Origin: Streptomyces noursei
GTDB taxonomy: Bacteria; Actinomycetota; Actinomycetes; Streptomycetales; Streptomycetaceae
Direction: 5' to 3'
NCBI RefSeq assembly: GCF_016917755.1
Contig: NZ_CP070326.1
Span: 806,001 to 870,000, forward strand
DNA: 64,000 nt
Below are positions 9,287-17,442 of the stretch, piece after piece. Below the pieces are notes generated by a model. The model did not search any database and was not told where the DNA came from. It was given only the letters and a program-made list of their open reading frames with translations. The translations under genes were made by a program, and so were the position numbers. The first letter of the stretch is position 1. Each line of letters begins with the position of its first letter.

Positions 9287-10180
9287 ATGACCGAGGAGAG
9301 CACGGCGGCGGATCCTGGACGCACCGTCGAACTGCTCTGGGGCGCCACGGAGGGCCACGGCAGAACGGGGCTGCACCTGGCCGGGATCGTCGCCGCGGCC
9401 ATCGAGGTCGCCGACGCCGACGGGCTGGCCGCACTGTCCATGCGCCGGGTGGCCGAGCGGCTGGGCTTCACGACGATGTCGCTCTACCGGCACGTGCCGG
9501 GCAAGGCGGAGCTGATCGAGCTGATGCGGGACGCCGTGGCGGGCGAACTCGACAGGGCCGCACCCGAACACGTCGAGCCCGACGGCGGCAACTGGCGCAG
9601 CGGCATGGAGGCGTGGGCCCGCGCGCACTGGGCCCTGCACCTGCGGCATCCGTGGTTCGTGCACACCGCCGGCAGTCGCCGACTGCCCGGCCCGAACATC
9701 ATGGCCGACTACGACCGCGCACTGCGGATCGCCGAGGGGACGGGGCTGCCGGCTTCCCAGGTGATCGCGGTGGTCCAACTGGTCGGCGGTTTCGTGAAGA
9801 CCGCCGCCCTACAGGTCCACGAAGTCCTGCGGGAAGAACGCGAGTCCGGCGTCTCCCAGACCGAGTGGTGGCGCGGCCGGGAGGAGCTCGTCAAGCACCT
9901 GCCCCCCTACCCCGCGCTCGGCCGCCTGTGGCAGGCCGGCGGGTTCGACGAGCCGGAGGACCCCTTCGACTTCGGACTGGCCCGCACTCTCGATGGGGTC
10001 GAACTGCTCGTCCGCCGCCTGAGTGACGAAAAGCGTGATGTAACTGCGGAACAGCTCCCCGCGGGACGGTGCTCGGTCTGCGGCACCGAGTTCGACGGGG
10101 CACGCCGGGGGCGGCCACGGGACTACTGCTCCCGCGCCTGCCAACAACGAGCCTACCGACAGCGCCGATCGGCGACCTGA
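9287..10180 (+). CDS. TetR/AcrR-family regulator with C-terminal Cys-rich tail
   Basis: About 297 residues. The helix-turn-helix reads MRRVAERLGFTTMSLYRHV near residues 48-66, followed by a TetR C-terminal ligand domain. After about residue 260 comes a short extra module, CSVCGTEF...RGRPRDYCSRACQQRAYRQR. It has a CxxC ... CxxxC pattern like a zinc knuckle with a basic tail, as seen on various actinobacterial proteins. ATG at 9287 follows GGGAAGG; GTG at 9281 is an in-frame alternative. Divergent from the beta-helix gene, so likely its local repressor. The tail could add DNA contacts or zinc sensing (inference). Confidence 0.88.
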   Translation: MTEESTAADPGRTVELLWGATEGHGRTGLHLAGIVAAAIEVADADGLAALSMRRVAERLGFTTMSLYRHVPGKAELIELMRDAVAGELDRAAPEHVEPDGGNWRSGMEAWARAHWALHLRHPWFVHTAGSRRLPGPNIMADYDRALRIAEGTGLPASQVIAVVQLVGGFVKTAALQVHEVLREERESGVSQTEWWRGREELVKHLPPYPALGRLWQAGGFDEPEDPFDFGLARTLDGVELLVRRLSDEKRDVTAEQLPAGRCSVCGTEFDGARRGRPRDYCSRACQQRAYRQRRSAT

Positions 10181-10475
10181 CGACGTCGGCGCGATGGGCG
10201 ACAACTCCCCATCGCGCACAGCCGGCACTTCATTTACCGGAATTTCGACGCCGCACACACCACGTCATACACCTCGGCCCAATACGCGGAATGACGCGGT
10301 GCGCAGTGTGATGCGGTGCGCAGTGCGGCATGGAGCAGGGCATCCCTTATGATCCGCCAGATCAGGGGACACCCTCAAGCCGCATTCCGGCACCGGGCGA
10401 GGCGCAAGAGGAACTGCCCGGGAATTTCCCCTCCTCTCACGCCTCGCCCGCGCCTGCGCGGAAGCGGAATATCCG
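10181..10475. other. intergenic region, nothing recognised
   Basis: About 295 bases between the TetR stop and the end of the small secreted-protein gene. It has lower GC than its neighbours and no convincing start with ribosome-binding site, structured RNA or long hairpin. Confidence 0.4.
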
Positions 10476-10802
10476 TCACGCACAGAGGAGTACAATCAGC
10501 CCCTTACAGTCCCCGTCCTCACCGCCGCCGCGGCTGCTGCGCTTGTGATGACCACTGGTCGGCTTGAAGAGGCCCCAGGAGTCTTGGCTTTCGGCTTGGG
10601 AACCGCCCTTTTCAGATCGGCGGTCGTCGGTTGACATCGACGGGAAAACGGAGGCGCTCTTGGTGATCTGGGGGGTGGGCTTCGCCTCCACGGCGGACGC
10701 AGCCGTGGGCGACCCTGCCATGAGAGCGACACCCAGGGCGGCACTGATCGCGAAAACTCGCGAAACGGATTTCTTCTGGCGATTCATGCGTGCTGTGTTC
10801 AT
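10476..10802 (-). CDS. small secreted protein of unknown function
   Basis: 108 residues from ATG 10802; ATG 10787 and GTG 10817 are alternatives. The N-terminus is a classic signal peptide: basic MNRQKKS, a hydrophobic core FAISAALGVALMAG, then a likely AXA cleavage at TAASAVEA. The mature part is polar and rich in Ser, Lys and Gly. It ends with GDCKGLIVLLCA, a hydrophobic patch bracketed by two Cys that could form a disulfide. No family recognised. It stands alone between two forward-strand genes. Confidence 0.62.
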   Translation of the reverse strand: MNTARMNRQKKSVSRVFAISAALGVALMAGSPTAASAVEAKPTPQITKSASVFPSMSTDDRRSEKGGSQAESQDSWGLFKPTSGHHKRSSRGGGEDGDCKGLIVLLCA

Positions 10803-11044
10803 GGAACCACCATGCACGCGCCCCCGGCCCGATACGCCCCGGGGACAGCCAATCGGGTGATGAGCATGAAGCGCTCGAATCGCAGCAGCTTCGAGGAAGA
10901 AGTCGTCTTTGACGCCCGATCAGTTTTCCTTTCATGGGCTCCCGGGCCGACGTCGACTCAATTCGACAAGACCCGAATATCCGGCGGTGCGGCCGCGGGA
11001 AGCACACGTCACGGAAACCGGGAGACGCAGGTCACATTCGTCCG
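10803..11044. other. intergenic region upstream of the CMD operon
   Basis: Divergent promoter region for the small secreted protein and the CMD gene, with moderately AT-rich patches near 10920-10935. Apart from the ECF41-type promoter at its right end I see no feature. Confidence 0.4.
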
Positions 11045-11071
11045 TGTCACAGGAGAACGGGCCACCCCGTC
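11045..11071 (+). promoter_or_regulatory. ECF41-type promoter
   Basis: TGTCACA at 11045-11051, then exactly 16 bases, then CGTC at 11068-11071. This is the promoter described for ECF41 sigma factors (TGTCACA-N16-CGTC). It lies 40 bases upstream of the carboxymuconolactone decarboxylase-like gene, the typical ECF41 target, and an ECF41 sigma gene follows in the same cluster. Confidence 0.85.
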
Positions 11072-11110
11072 TGGGGTGTGTAGCCACTGACGACCGCGGA
11101 GGAAGACCTC

Positions 11111-11584
11111 ATGGACACGCGACTGAACTACTTCGCCGACCCGACCGCCGGAAAGGCCCTCAAGCACTTCATGGCGGCGGGCAAGACGCTGAAGGACTCG
11201 CCGCTGCCGGCCTCGACGCAGGAGCTGGTGGCGCTGCGCGTCAGCCAGATCAACGGCTGCGCCGCCTGCATCGACATGCACACCAAGGAGGCCGCCGCTG
11301 CCGGTGAGTCCTCGGTGCGGCTGAACCTGGTGGTGGCGTGGCGGGAGGCCACGGTCTTCACCGATGCCGAGCGGGCCGCGCTGGCACTGGCGGAGGAAGG
11401 GACACTGGTAGCGGATGCCGGCGAGGGGGTCAGCGACGAGGTGTGGGAGCTGGCCGCCGAGCACTACGACGAGGAACAGCTCGCCGCCCTGGTGATCCTG
11501 GTGTCCTTCATGAACGCCGCGAACCGGCTGAACATCATCAACCAGCAGCCGGCCGGCGACTACCAGGTCGGGCAGTTCCACTGA
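11111..11584 (+). CDS. carboxymuconolactone decarboxylase-family (AhpD-like) protein
   Basis: 157 residues of the CMD/AhpD fold. The motif CAACIDMHTKEA near residues 50-61 holds the CxxC...H redox centre of AhpD-like alkylhydroperoxidases. The rest (ELVALRVSQINGC; LVILVSFMNAANRLN) matches the family's helical core. ATG at 11111 follows GGAGGAAG. It is the first gene of a CMD-DoxX-sigma cluster and lies under an ECF41 promoter. CMD proteins are the commonest members of the COE (carboxymuconolactone decarboxylase, oxidoreductase, epimerase) targets of ECF41 sigma factors. Likely role: peroxide or redox stress, substrate unknown. Confidence 0.9.
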   Translation: MDTRLNYFADPTAGKALKHFMAAGKTLKDSPLPASTQELVALRVSQINGCAACIDMHTKEAAAAGESSVRLNLVVAWREATVFTDAERAALALAEEGTLVADAGEGVSDEVWELAAEHYDEEQLAALVILVSFMNAANRLNIINQQPAGDYQVGQFH

Positions 11585-11621
11585 GGGGCGGGAAGTCGAC
11601 GGGCGACAGGGGTGTGACCTC

Positions 11622-12005
11622 ATGAGCCTCGCACTGTGGATCGCCGCCGGGCTGCTGGCCGTGGTGGCCCTGACCGGCGGCATCACCAAGGCGTTCGTGC
11701 CCAGGCAGAAACTGGCTGCGGTCCGGGGCGGGGGATGGACCGCAGGCATCGGCGCCGGCTCCGTCAAGGCCCTCGGCATCCTTGAACTGCTGGCCGCGAT
11801 CGGCCTGGTCCTGCCCGCCGTGGTCGGCATCGCGCCGGTTCTGGTACCGGTGACCGCCGTGTGCTGGGCCGTGTTGATGGTCGGCGCGGTGATCACCCAT
11901 GGCCGACGCGGCGAAGCCCTGTATGTGGTGGCGAACCTGGTCTATCTCGTGCTCGCGGCATTCCTGGCATGGGGCCGCTTCGGCCCCGGGTCGTACGTCG
12001 GATGA
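11622..12005 (+). CDS. DoxX-family membrane protein
   Basis: 127 residues with four predicted membrane segments (ALWIAAGLLAVVALTGGI; ALGILELLAAIGLVLPAVVG; VLVPVTAVCWAVLMVGAVI; LVYLVLAAFLAWGRF), the size and spacing of DoxX/DUF4267-like proteins. It starts 37 bases after the CMD stop, so the two are probably cotranscribed from the ECF41 promoter. DoxX-like proteins are linked to oxidative or thiol stress in actinobacteria; the precise role here is unknown. A strong hairpin follows. Confidence 0.82.
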   Translation: MSLALWIAAGLLAVVALTGGITKAFVPRQKLAAVRGGGWTAGIGAGSVKALGILELLAAIGLVLPAVVGIAPVLVPVTAVCWAVLMVGAVITHGRRGEALYVVANLVYLVLAAFLAWGRFGPGSYVG

Positions 12006-12096
12006 CCGACGGCACGGCCCGGTTCCCGATCGTCCGGCCCCGTTCGACCGAGGGCCCGGAGTGCGTCGGCGCACCCTCGGCGGCAGCATCGGCAAC

Positions 12097-12126
12097 GGCC
12101 CGGAGCCCGGCGGCGGGCTCCGGGCC
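12097..12126. terminator. hairpin terminator after DoxX gene
   Basis: Perfect 13-bp stem GGCCCGGAGCCCG / CGGGCTCCGGGCC with a GCGG tetraloop, about 90 bases after the DoxX stop and 111 before the sigma gene. The sigma gene may thus have its own promoter. Confidence 0.75.
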
Positions 12127-12237
12127 CCCGGACTCGGGGGCGCTACTCTGACCTGCCGGCGGTCCCGATGATCACCGGATGGTGCCTGGGTCGACGGGTG
12201 CGGCCGGGCGCGGGGGCGTACTGAAGGGGGTTCCGGC

Positions 12238-13161
12238 GTGAGCAAGGTCGAGGAGTTCGAGGAGCTGCGGCCGCTGCTGTTCTCGATCGCCTACCGGATT
12301 CTGGGCAGTGTGGCCGAGGCCGAGGACGCGGTGCAGGAAACCTGGCTGCGCTTCGACGGCTCGTCGACCCGCCCCACGTCGACCAGGGCTTTCCTGGCGA
12401 CCGCGGTGACCCGGATCTCGATCGATGTGCTGCGTTCCGCGCGGGTGCGGCGGGAGGAGTACGTCGGGCCGTGGTTTCCCGAACCGCTGCTGAGCGATCC
12501 GTATCAGGATCCGGCGCGGGCGGTGGAGCTGGCCGACTCGGTGTCGGTGGCGGCGCTGTTGCTGCTGGAGCGGCTCAGCCCGCTGGAGCGGGCGGTGTTC
12601 GTGCTGCGGGAGGTGTTCGCCTTCGGTTTCGACGAGGTCGCCGCGGCGGTGGGGCGTTCGGAGCCGGCATGCCGGCAGCTGCTGGTGCGGGCCCGGCGTC
12701 ATATGGCGGCCGGGCGGCCCCGGTTCGCGGCGGACCGGCAGGAGCAGCAGGAACTGGCGACGCGGTTCTTCGACGCGCTGAAGAACGGCGATATGGGCGG
12801 GCTGCGGAGCCTGCTGGCCGCCGATGTGCAACTGGCCGGGGACGGCGGCGGCAAGGCCCCGCAGCTGGCCAAGGCCATCGCGGGCGCGGAGAACGTGGCC
12901 CGGGTGCTGGGCACGGTCTTCCCTTTGATGAGCCGGATCGACGTGACGTGCGAGCCGCACGAGGTCAACGGTCAGCCCGGCGCAGTCCTCCGCGACCGGG
13001 ACGGAAAGGTGCTCCACACCCTGGCCCTCGACGTGCTCGACGGGCGGATTCAGACCATCCGCGCGGTGCTCAATCCCGACAAGCTCGGCCACATCGGGCC
13101 GGTCGCGGATGCCTGGGCGATCGATCGTGAGGTGAAGCAGGCCCGTCGGCAGCGGAGCTGA
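12238..13161 (+). CDS. ECF41-group RNA polymerase sigma factor
   Basis: 307 residues: sigma-2 region at about residues 10-75 (AEDAVQETWLRF), sigma-4 at about 115-165 (LREVFAFGFDEVAAAVG), then a SnoaL-like C-terminal extension. Three ECF41 signatures are visible: the linker WFPEPLL near residue 79 (a variant of WLPEP), DGGGK at residues 202-206, and NPDKL near residue 279. In ECF41 factors this extension replaces a separate anti-sigma and tunes activity. GTG start at 12238 behind GGGGG. The CMD-DoxX genes upstream carry a matching promoter, so this protein is very likely their activator. Confidence 0.93.
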   Translation: MSKVEEFEELRPLLFSIAYRILGSVAEAEDAVQETWLRFDGSSTRPTSTRAFLATAVTRISIDVLRSARVRREEYVGPWFPEPLLSDPYQDPARAVELADSVSVAALLLLERLSPLERAVFVLREVFAFGFDEVAAAVGRSEPACRQLLVRARRHMAAGRPRFAADRQEQQELATRFFDALKNGDMGGLRSLLAADVQLAGDGGGKAPQLAKAIAGAENVARVLGTVFPLMSRIDVTCEPHEVNGQPGAVLRDRDGKVLHTLALDVLDGRIQTIRAVLNPDKLGHIGPVADAWAIDREVKQARRQRS

Positions 13162-13240
13162 CTGCGGACTGCCCGGCGGGGCCCCGGCGACGGGCTCCGG
13201 TGCTGATCAGGCGGATGGTGACGCTGGGTAAGGTACGCGG

Positions 13241-14110
13241 GTGACTACACCTCAGCCCTCGCCCCAGGATTTCGGCGGCGCGCCTGGATACGGCGTGCCT
13301 GGGGGTGCCCCGTACGCCGGGCCGCCGCCCCACATACCGGGGCCCCCGGAGCCGGGCGCGGGCGCGTACGGCCAGCCCGGTCCCTATGGGGCCCCGCAAG
13401 TGCCGTACGGAGCGCCGCCGCAGGCCCCGTACGGCTACCAGGGTCCCGGCATGCCCCCGCCGGTTCCGCCCAAGAGCAACGCCGGGAAGACGTGGGGCAT
13501 CGTCGGGGCGATCGCGGGCGTGGTCGTGATCGGGGGCATCGCGTCGGCGGTGGCCCTCAGCGGGGGCGGCGGGGGCAGGGGCGGCACGACCGGGCCCAAG
13601 TACCGGATCACGGTGCCGCAGACACTGGCCGACGGCTCCTACACGCTCTCCAAGGACATCTCCCAACAGGCCGGCACTTCCGTGCCACACGACGGGGCGA
13701 ACGAGCACGGCATCACCGCCGTGGGCGGGCAGTACGGCAGCGGCACCAAGTCACTGGTGATGGTGGGGCTCTACGGGACGATCGACAACCCGCGGACGAC
13801 CGTCGAGCACGCGATCCGCGGAATGAAGGACGACGCACGGACCGATGTCGCGGTACCGGAGAAGGAGTTCACGCCCAGTGGCGGCGGCGGTCCGCTGACC
13901 TGCGGGGTGGACGTGCGTCAGGAGGCGGGGCAGAAGATCACGATGGCGTTCTGTGTCTGGGCGGATGCCAGTACCAGTGTGAACGTCGCCCAGACCGACA
14001 CCGCCGACCTGTCGAAGGATCCCCGGTCGGTGGACCTCCAGGAGTTCGCCGACACCGCCGGCAAGATCCGCCAGGAGGTGACCAAGCCGCTGGACACCGC
14101 GTCCGCCTGA
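13241..14110 (+). CDS. proline-rich single-pass membrane protein
   Basis: 289 residues from GTG 13241. The first 80 are a Pro/Gly/Tyr-rich cytoplasmic tail with repeats such as PYGAPPQAPYG, followed by one membrane segment near residues 83-106 (WGIVGAIAGVVVIGGIASAV). The extracytoplasmic domain of about 180 residues has two Cys (LTCGVDV and MAFCVWA) that may pair. No enzyme motif. Such PG-rich-tail anchors are frequent in Streptomyces and their functions are mostly unknown. A hairpin follows the stop. Confidence 0.78.
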   Translation: MTTPQPSPQDFGGAPGYGVPGGAPYAGPPPHIPGPPEPGAGAYGQPGPYGAPQVPYGAPPQAPYGYQGPGMPPPVPPKSNAGKTWGIVGAIAGVVVIGGIASAVALSGGGGGRGGTTGPKYRITVPQTLADGSYTLSKDISQQAGTSVPHDGANEHGITAVGGQYGSGTKSLVMVGLYGTIDNPRTTVEHAIRGMKDDARTDVAVPEKEFTPSGGGGPLTCGVDVRQEAGQKITMAFCVWADASTSVNVAQTDTADLSKDPRSVDLQEFADTAGKIRQEVTKPLDTASA

Positions 14111-14126
14111 GCCCTGCGGGGACGCC

Positions 14127-14157
14127 GCGCGCCCGATGCCTGGCGGTTCGGGCGCGC
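14127..14157. terminator. hairpin terminator between convergent genes
   Basis: Perfect 10-bp stem GCGCGCCCGA / TCGGGCGCGC with an 11-base loop, between the membrane-protein stop and the end of the convergent EamA gene. Confidence 0.7.
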
Positions 14158-14166
14158 CGGAACCCG

Positions 14167-15054
14167 TCAGGCCGTTTCCGCGGCGCCGGGCCGCGGTTCG
14201 GGCGTGCGGGCCTCGGTGGTCGCGGACTCGCGGGCGCCGTTGGTTACGGACTCGCGGGCGCCGGTGCGGATGGCACCGGCCCCGGCGATCACGACGAAGA
14301 GCACGCCGGCCGCGGACGTCAGGCCCGGTGTCTGGCCGAGCACCAGCAGGCCGATCAGCAGCGCGATGGCGGGTTCCAGGCTCATCAGCGTGCCGAAGGC
14401 GGCCGTGGTCAGCCGGCGCAGGGCGAGGAATTCGAGGGCGAACGGCAGCACCGGGCTCACCGCGGCCAGCACCAGCATGATCCCGAGTGCCTGCCAGGTC
14501 ACATGGCTCCACAGCGTGGGCGCGGCGATCAGGGTGCCCAGCAGGCCGGCCACCGGCATCGAGACGGCCAGACCGCTGAGGCCGGTGACCCGGTCGCCGA
14601 CGCGCTGGGTCAGCAGGATGTAGACGGCCCAGCAGCCCGCGGCGGCCAGCGCGCAGGCCAGACCCACCGCGTCCAGCCCGCCGTGCCAGGGCTCGGTCAG
14701 CAGCAGCACGCCGAGCGCAGCCAGGGCCGTCCACAGCTTCCGGCCGCCGCCCTGGCCGTAGAGGGACACAGCCAGCGGGCCGAGGAACTCCAGTGCGCTC
14801 GCGGTACCCAGCGGCAGATGCACGACGGCGAGCATGAAGAACAGCATCATGCCGGCGGTCGCCGCGCCCAGCACGGTGCAGGCGAGCAGGTCCTGCCGGG
14901 TGAAGGCGCGCAGACGGGGCCGTATGAGGACCAGCATGAGCAGCCCGCCCCAGGCCAGCCGCAGCCCCGCCGTGCCCAGCGCGCCGAGCTGCCCGAACAG
15001 CGGGACGGCCAGCGCCAGCCCCAACTGGACCGAGGTCATCGACGCGACCGCCAT
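14167..15054 (-). CDS. EamA/DMT-family exporter
   Basis: 295 residues with about ten hydrophobic segments in two five-helix halves, the drug/metabolite transporter layout (RhtA-like). The core includes VQLGLALAVPLFGQLG, LRLAWGGLLMLVLI and GLSGLAVSMPVAGLLGTL. The C-terminus is a hydrophilic tail with repeats of RESVTNGARESATTEA. These proteins export amino acids or other small metabolites. The start is uncertain: hydrophobic sequence begins at once after ATG 15054, with no usual N-terminal lead. The neighbouring divergent LysR gene has also lost its 5' end, so a deletion may have removed the shared intergenic region. Confidence 0.85.
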   Translation of the reverse strand: MAVASMTSVQLGLALAVPLFGQLGALGTAGLRLAWGGLLMLVLIRPRLRAFTRQDLLACTVLGAATAGMMLFFMLAVVHLPLGTASALEFLGPLAVSLYGQGGGRKLWTALAALGVLLLTEPWHGGLDAVGLACALAAAGCWAVYILLTQRVGDRVTGLSGLAVSMPVAGLLGTLIAAPTLWSHVTWQALGIMLVLAAVSPVLPFALEFLALRRLTTAAFGTLMSLEPAIALLIGLLVLGQTPGLTSAAGVLFVVIAGAGAIRTGARESVTNGARESATTEARTPEPRPGAAETA

Positions 15055-15101
15055 GAGGAAGCCGGTCTCGGCACCGCCGAGGCGCAGTCGGCCGCCGGTG
15101 G

Positions 15102-15932
15102 CCCCAGCAGATCGCCGCCCTCGCCCGCGAGATGGGCGCCGCTCTGGTCCAACCGCACGGCCGACGGGTGCGTCGGACCCCCGCCGGCCGCCGCCTGGCC
15201 GAGCACGCCGTGACCATCCTCGCCGCCGTCGAGGCCGCCCACCTCGACCTCGCCCCCGGCGCGGAACCCAACGGCACCCTGCGCACCGCCGGGTTCGCCA
15301 CCGCCATCCGCGCCCACCTGCTCCCCCTGGTCACCGAGCTGGCCACCAGCCATCCGGGGGTGCACCTCCTGGTCCGCGAGCACGAGCCCGCCGAGGCCCT
15401 GGAGCTGCTGGCGGCCGACGAGACGGACCTGGCCCTCACCTACGACTACAACCTCGCGCCGGCCACCTTCGAACCCGCGGTGCGCGCCACCGCGCTGTGG
15501 ACCGCCCCCTGGGGCCTGGGCGTCCCCGCGCAGGACGCTGCCGACGGCGGGACGACGGTCGAGGTCTTCGCCCGTTTCGCCACCCATGCCTGGATCGTCA
15601 ACTCCCGCAACACGGCGGACGAAACCGTCGTCCGCACGCTCGCCTCCATGGCGGGCTTCACCCCACGGATCACCCACCGGGCCGACAACCTCGATCTGGT
15701 ACAAGGCATGATCACCGCGGGCCTCGGCGTGGGTCTGCTGCCGGCGACCCTCGGCACCGTTCCCGACGTCCGACTGATCCCGCTGACCGCGCCCGACGTC
15801 GTCCTGCGCGCCTATGCCGTGGCCCGCCACGGCCGCCTGAACTGGCCCCCGCTCGCCCTGATCACCGAGCGCTCGACCCGACCGGATACCGGCGCCCCAC
15901 CGGGCGGACGGCAAGGTGACGGCAGGCCCTAG
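15102..15932 (+). pseudogene. LysR-family regulator lacking its N-terminal half of the HTH
   Basis: The frame from 15102 reads PQQIAALAREMGAALVQP, matching the recognition helix and wing of a LysR HTH (normally SxVSQQIAALE...). The preceding 25-30 residues with the start and first helices are absent, replaced by unrelated sequence. The first available start codon is ATG 15132. The effector-binding domain is complete: RTAGFATAIRAHLLPLVTEL through GLGVGLLPATLGTVPDVRLIPL. Divergent LysR-EamA pairs normally share an operator region, which is lost here (47 bases remain). Either a deletion pseudogene or an assembly join; it cannot bind DNA in the usual way as it stands. Confidence 0.7.
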
Positions 15933-15993
15933 GTCGGGTCCGCGACGTCCCGTCCGTCGCCCACCACCGGCGCCGCTCCCCCGTCCGCAGTCC

Positions 15994-16611
15994 TCACCCC
16001 GCCGCGGTGTCCCACCGGTCGAGCCGGGCACGCAGTCGGTCCGGGGTGGTGAAGAGGTGCCCGCGCATGCCGGTCGCCTCGGCGGCCCGGACGTTCTCCC
16101 GGCGGTCGTCGACGAAGAGGATCCGGTGCGGCGGTTCGGCCAGTGCCCGCTGGCACCAGTGGTAGGCGGCGGGTTCGGGCTTGGCGTGGCCGAGGCGGCA
16201 GGAGAAGGCGCGCACCGCGAAGTGGTCGAGCCAGGCATGGTGGTTCTCGTAGTGGCGGGCCAGTTCCTCGGGGATGTTGGAGAGCAGGCCGATCCGCCGG
16301 CCCCGCCGCGCCAGCTCCTCGATCAGGGTGATCATGGTGGCGTCGACGGCGCTCCAACTCTCGACGTCGGCGGCGATCAGCGCGGCGATCCGCCGCTCGT
16401 CGAAGCGGGCACCGAGGCGGTCGGCCAGCTGCCGCCAGTAGCCGGGCCCGTCGATCTCGCCGCGGTCGTAGGGCGGGCGCAACGCCCAGTAGGCGTCCCG
16501 GAAGTCCGCTGCCGGCACCCCGGCCGCCCGGATCAGGCGCTGCCGGCCGTCGGCGGACTGCTGTTGGGCGAGAACGCCGAACAGGTCGAAGAGCACGGTC
16601 CCGGCCGCCAT
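15994..16611 (-). CDS. HAD-superfamily phosphatase
   Basis: 205 residues, HAD subfamily IA. The nucleophile motif is FDLFGVLA (Asp first, second Asp absent, common in YihX-like sugar phosphatases). Motif II is GLLSN near residue 113 and motif III is FVDDRRENV. It starts three bases after the stop of the DeoR-type regulator gene, so the two are an operon. A divergent MFS transporter lies beyond the regulator. Together this looks like a locus for uptake and dephosphorylation of a sugar or sugar-phosphate. Confidence 0.87.
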   Translation of the reverse strand: MAAGTVLFDLFGVLAQQQSADGRQRLIRAAGVPAADFRDAYWALRPPYDRGEIDGPGYWRQLADRLGARFDERRIAALIAADVESWSAVDATMITLIEELARRGRRIGLLSNIPEELARHYENHHAWLDHFAVRAFSCRLGHAKPEPAAYHWCQRALAEPPHRILFVDDRRENVRAAEATGMRGHLFTTPDRLRARLDRWDTAAG

Positions 16612-16614
16612 CGG

Positions 16615-17370
16615 TCACACCGTCCTGACGGTCACGCCGGCCGCGGTGAACCGCTCCGTGCGGTCGTCCGGGGCCGCGTCCGTGACGACTGCGTGCAGGG
16701 CGTCGACCGGCGCGACATGGGCGAGGGCGGTGCGGGAGAGCTTGCCGGCTTCAGCGACGGCGATGACGCGGCGGGCGCAGCCGAGGGCGGTGCGTTTGAT
16801 CGCGGCGTCGTCCAGGTCGTAGGCGGTCAGACCGTCCTCGGCGGTGAGTCCGCAGCAGCCGAGCACGGCGGTGTCGAAGCGCAGGGCGGTCAGTGACGCC
16901 TCGGTCAGGGGGCCGGTCAGCGCGAGTTCGCCCGGCCGGGGCCGGCCGCCCGGAACGAGCAGGGTCAGGTGCGGGCCGTCGGCCAGGGCGTTGACGGCGT
17001 GCAGGGACAGCGGCATGACGGTCACCCGGCGGTGGGCCAGCGCACGGGCCACTTCCAGGCAGGTGGTCCCGCTGTCGAGGACGACCGACTCGCCGTCGGC
17101 GATCAGCCCCGCGACCTCGGCGGCGATCCGCCGCTTGGCCTCCAGTCCCTCCTGGGCGCGCAGCGCGAACGGGGGTTCCACACCGCGCAGCAGCAGGCTC
17201 CTGGCTCCCCCGCGATAGCGCTCGATGACCCCCTGGGCGGCCAGTGCCTCCAGGTCGCGGCGGATGGTCATCTCCGAGGCGCCGGTCAGCTCAGCCAGTT
17301 CGGCGACGCCGATGCGCCCCGCCTCACGTACAGCCTCGGTGATCCGCCTCAGTCGTTCTGTCCCAGCCAT
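16615..17370 (-). CDS. DeoR/GlpR-family transcriptional regulator
   Basis: 251 residues. The N-terminal DeoR HTH reads IGVAELAELTGASEMTIRRDL, followed by EALAAQGVIERYRGG. The C-terminal DeoR sensor domain includes ADGESVVLDSGTTCLEVAR and DTAVLGCCGLTAEDGLT, folds that bind sugar phosphates. ATG 17370 is preferred over ATG 17385, which lies inside the operator-like repeat. It probably represses itself, the HAD phosphatase and the divergent transporter. Confidence 0.9.
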   Translation of the reverse strand: MAGTERLRRITEAVREAGRIGVAELAELTGASEMTIRRDLEALAAQGVIERYRGGARSLLLRGVEPPFALRAQEGLEAKRRIAAEVAGLIADGESVVLDSGTTCLEVARALAHRRVTVMPLSLHAVNALADGPHLTLLVPGGRPRPGELALTGPLTEASLTALRFDTAVLGCCGLTAEDGLTAYDLDDAAIKRTALGCARRVIAVAEAGKLSRTALAHVAPVDALHAVVTDAAPDDRTERFTAAGVTVRTV

Positions 17371-17379
17371 ATCCCCATT

Positions 17380-17396
17380 GAACATCTTCAATGTTC
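17380..17396. promoter_or_regulatory. inverted repeat in DeoR / MFS divergent promoter
   Basis: Perfect arms GAACAT / ATGTTC around CTTCA, ten bases upstream of the DeoR start and in an AT-richer stretch. A further GTTCG...CGTTCG pair lies at 17424-17437. Probable DeoR operators. Confidence 0.6.
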
Positions 17397-17442
17397 GCAG
17401 AGCAAGCTTTCGCACAACCAATTTGTTCGCTACGTTCGAAGT

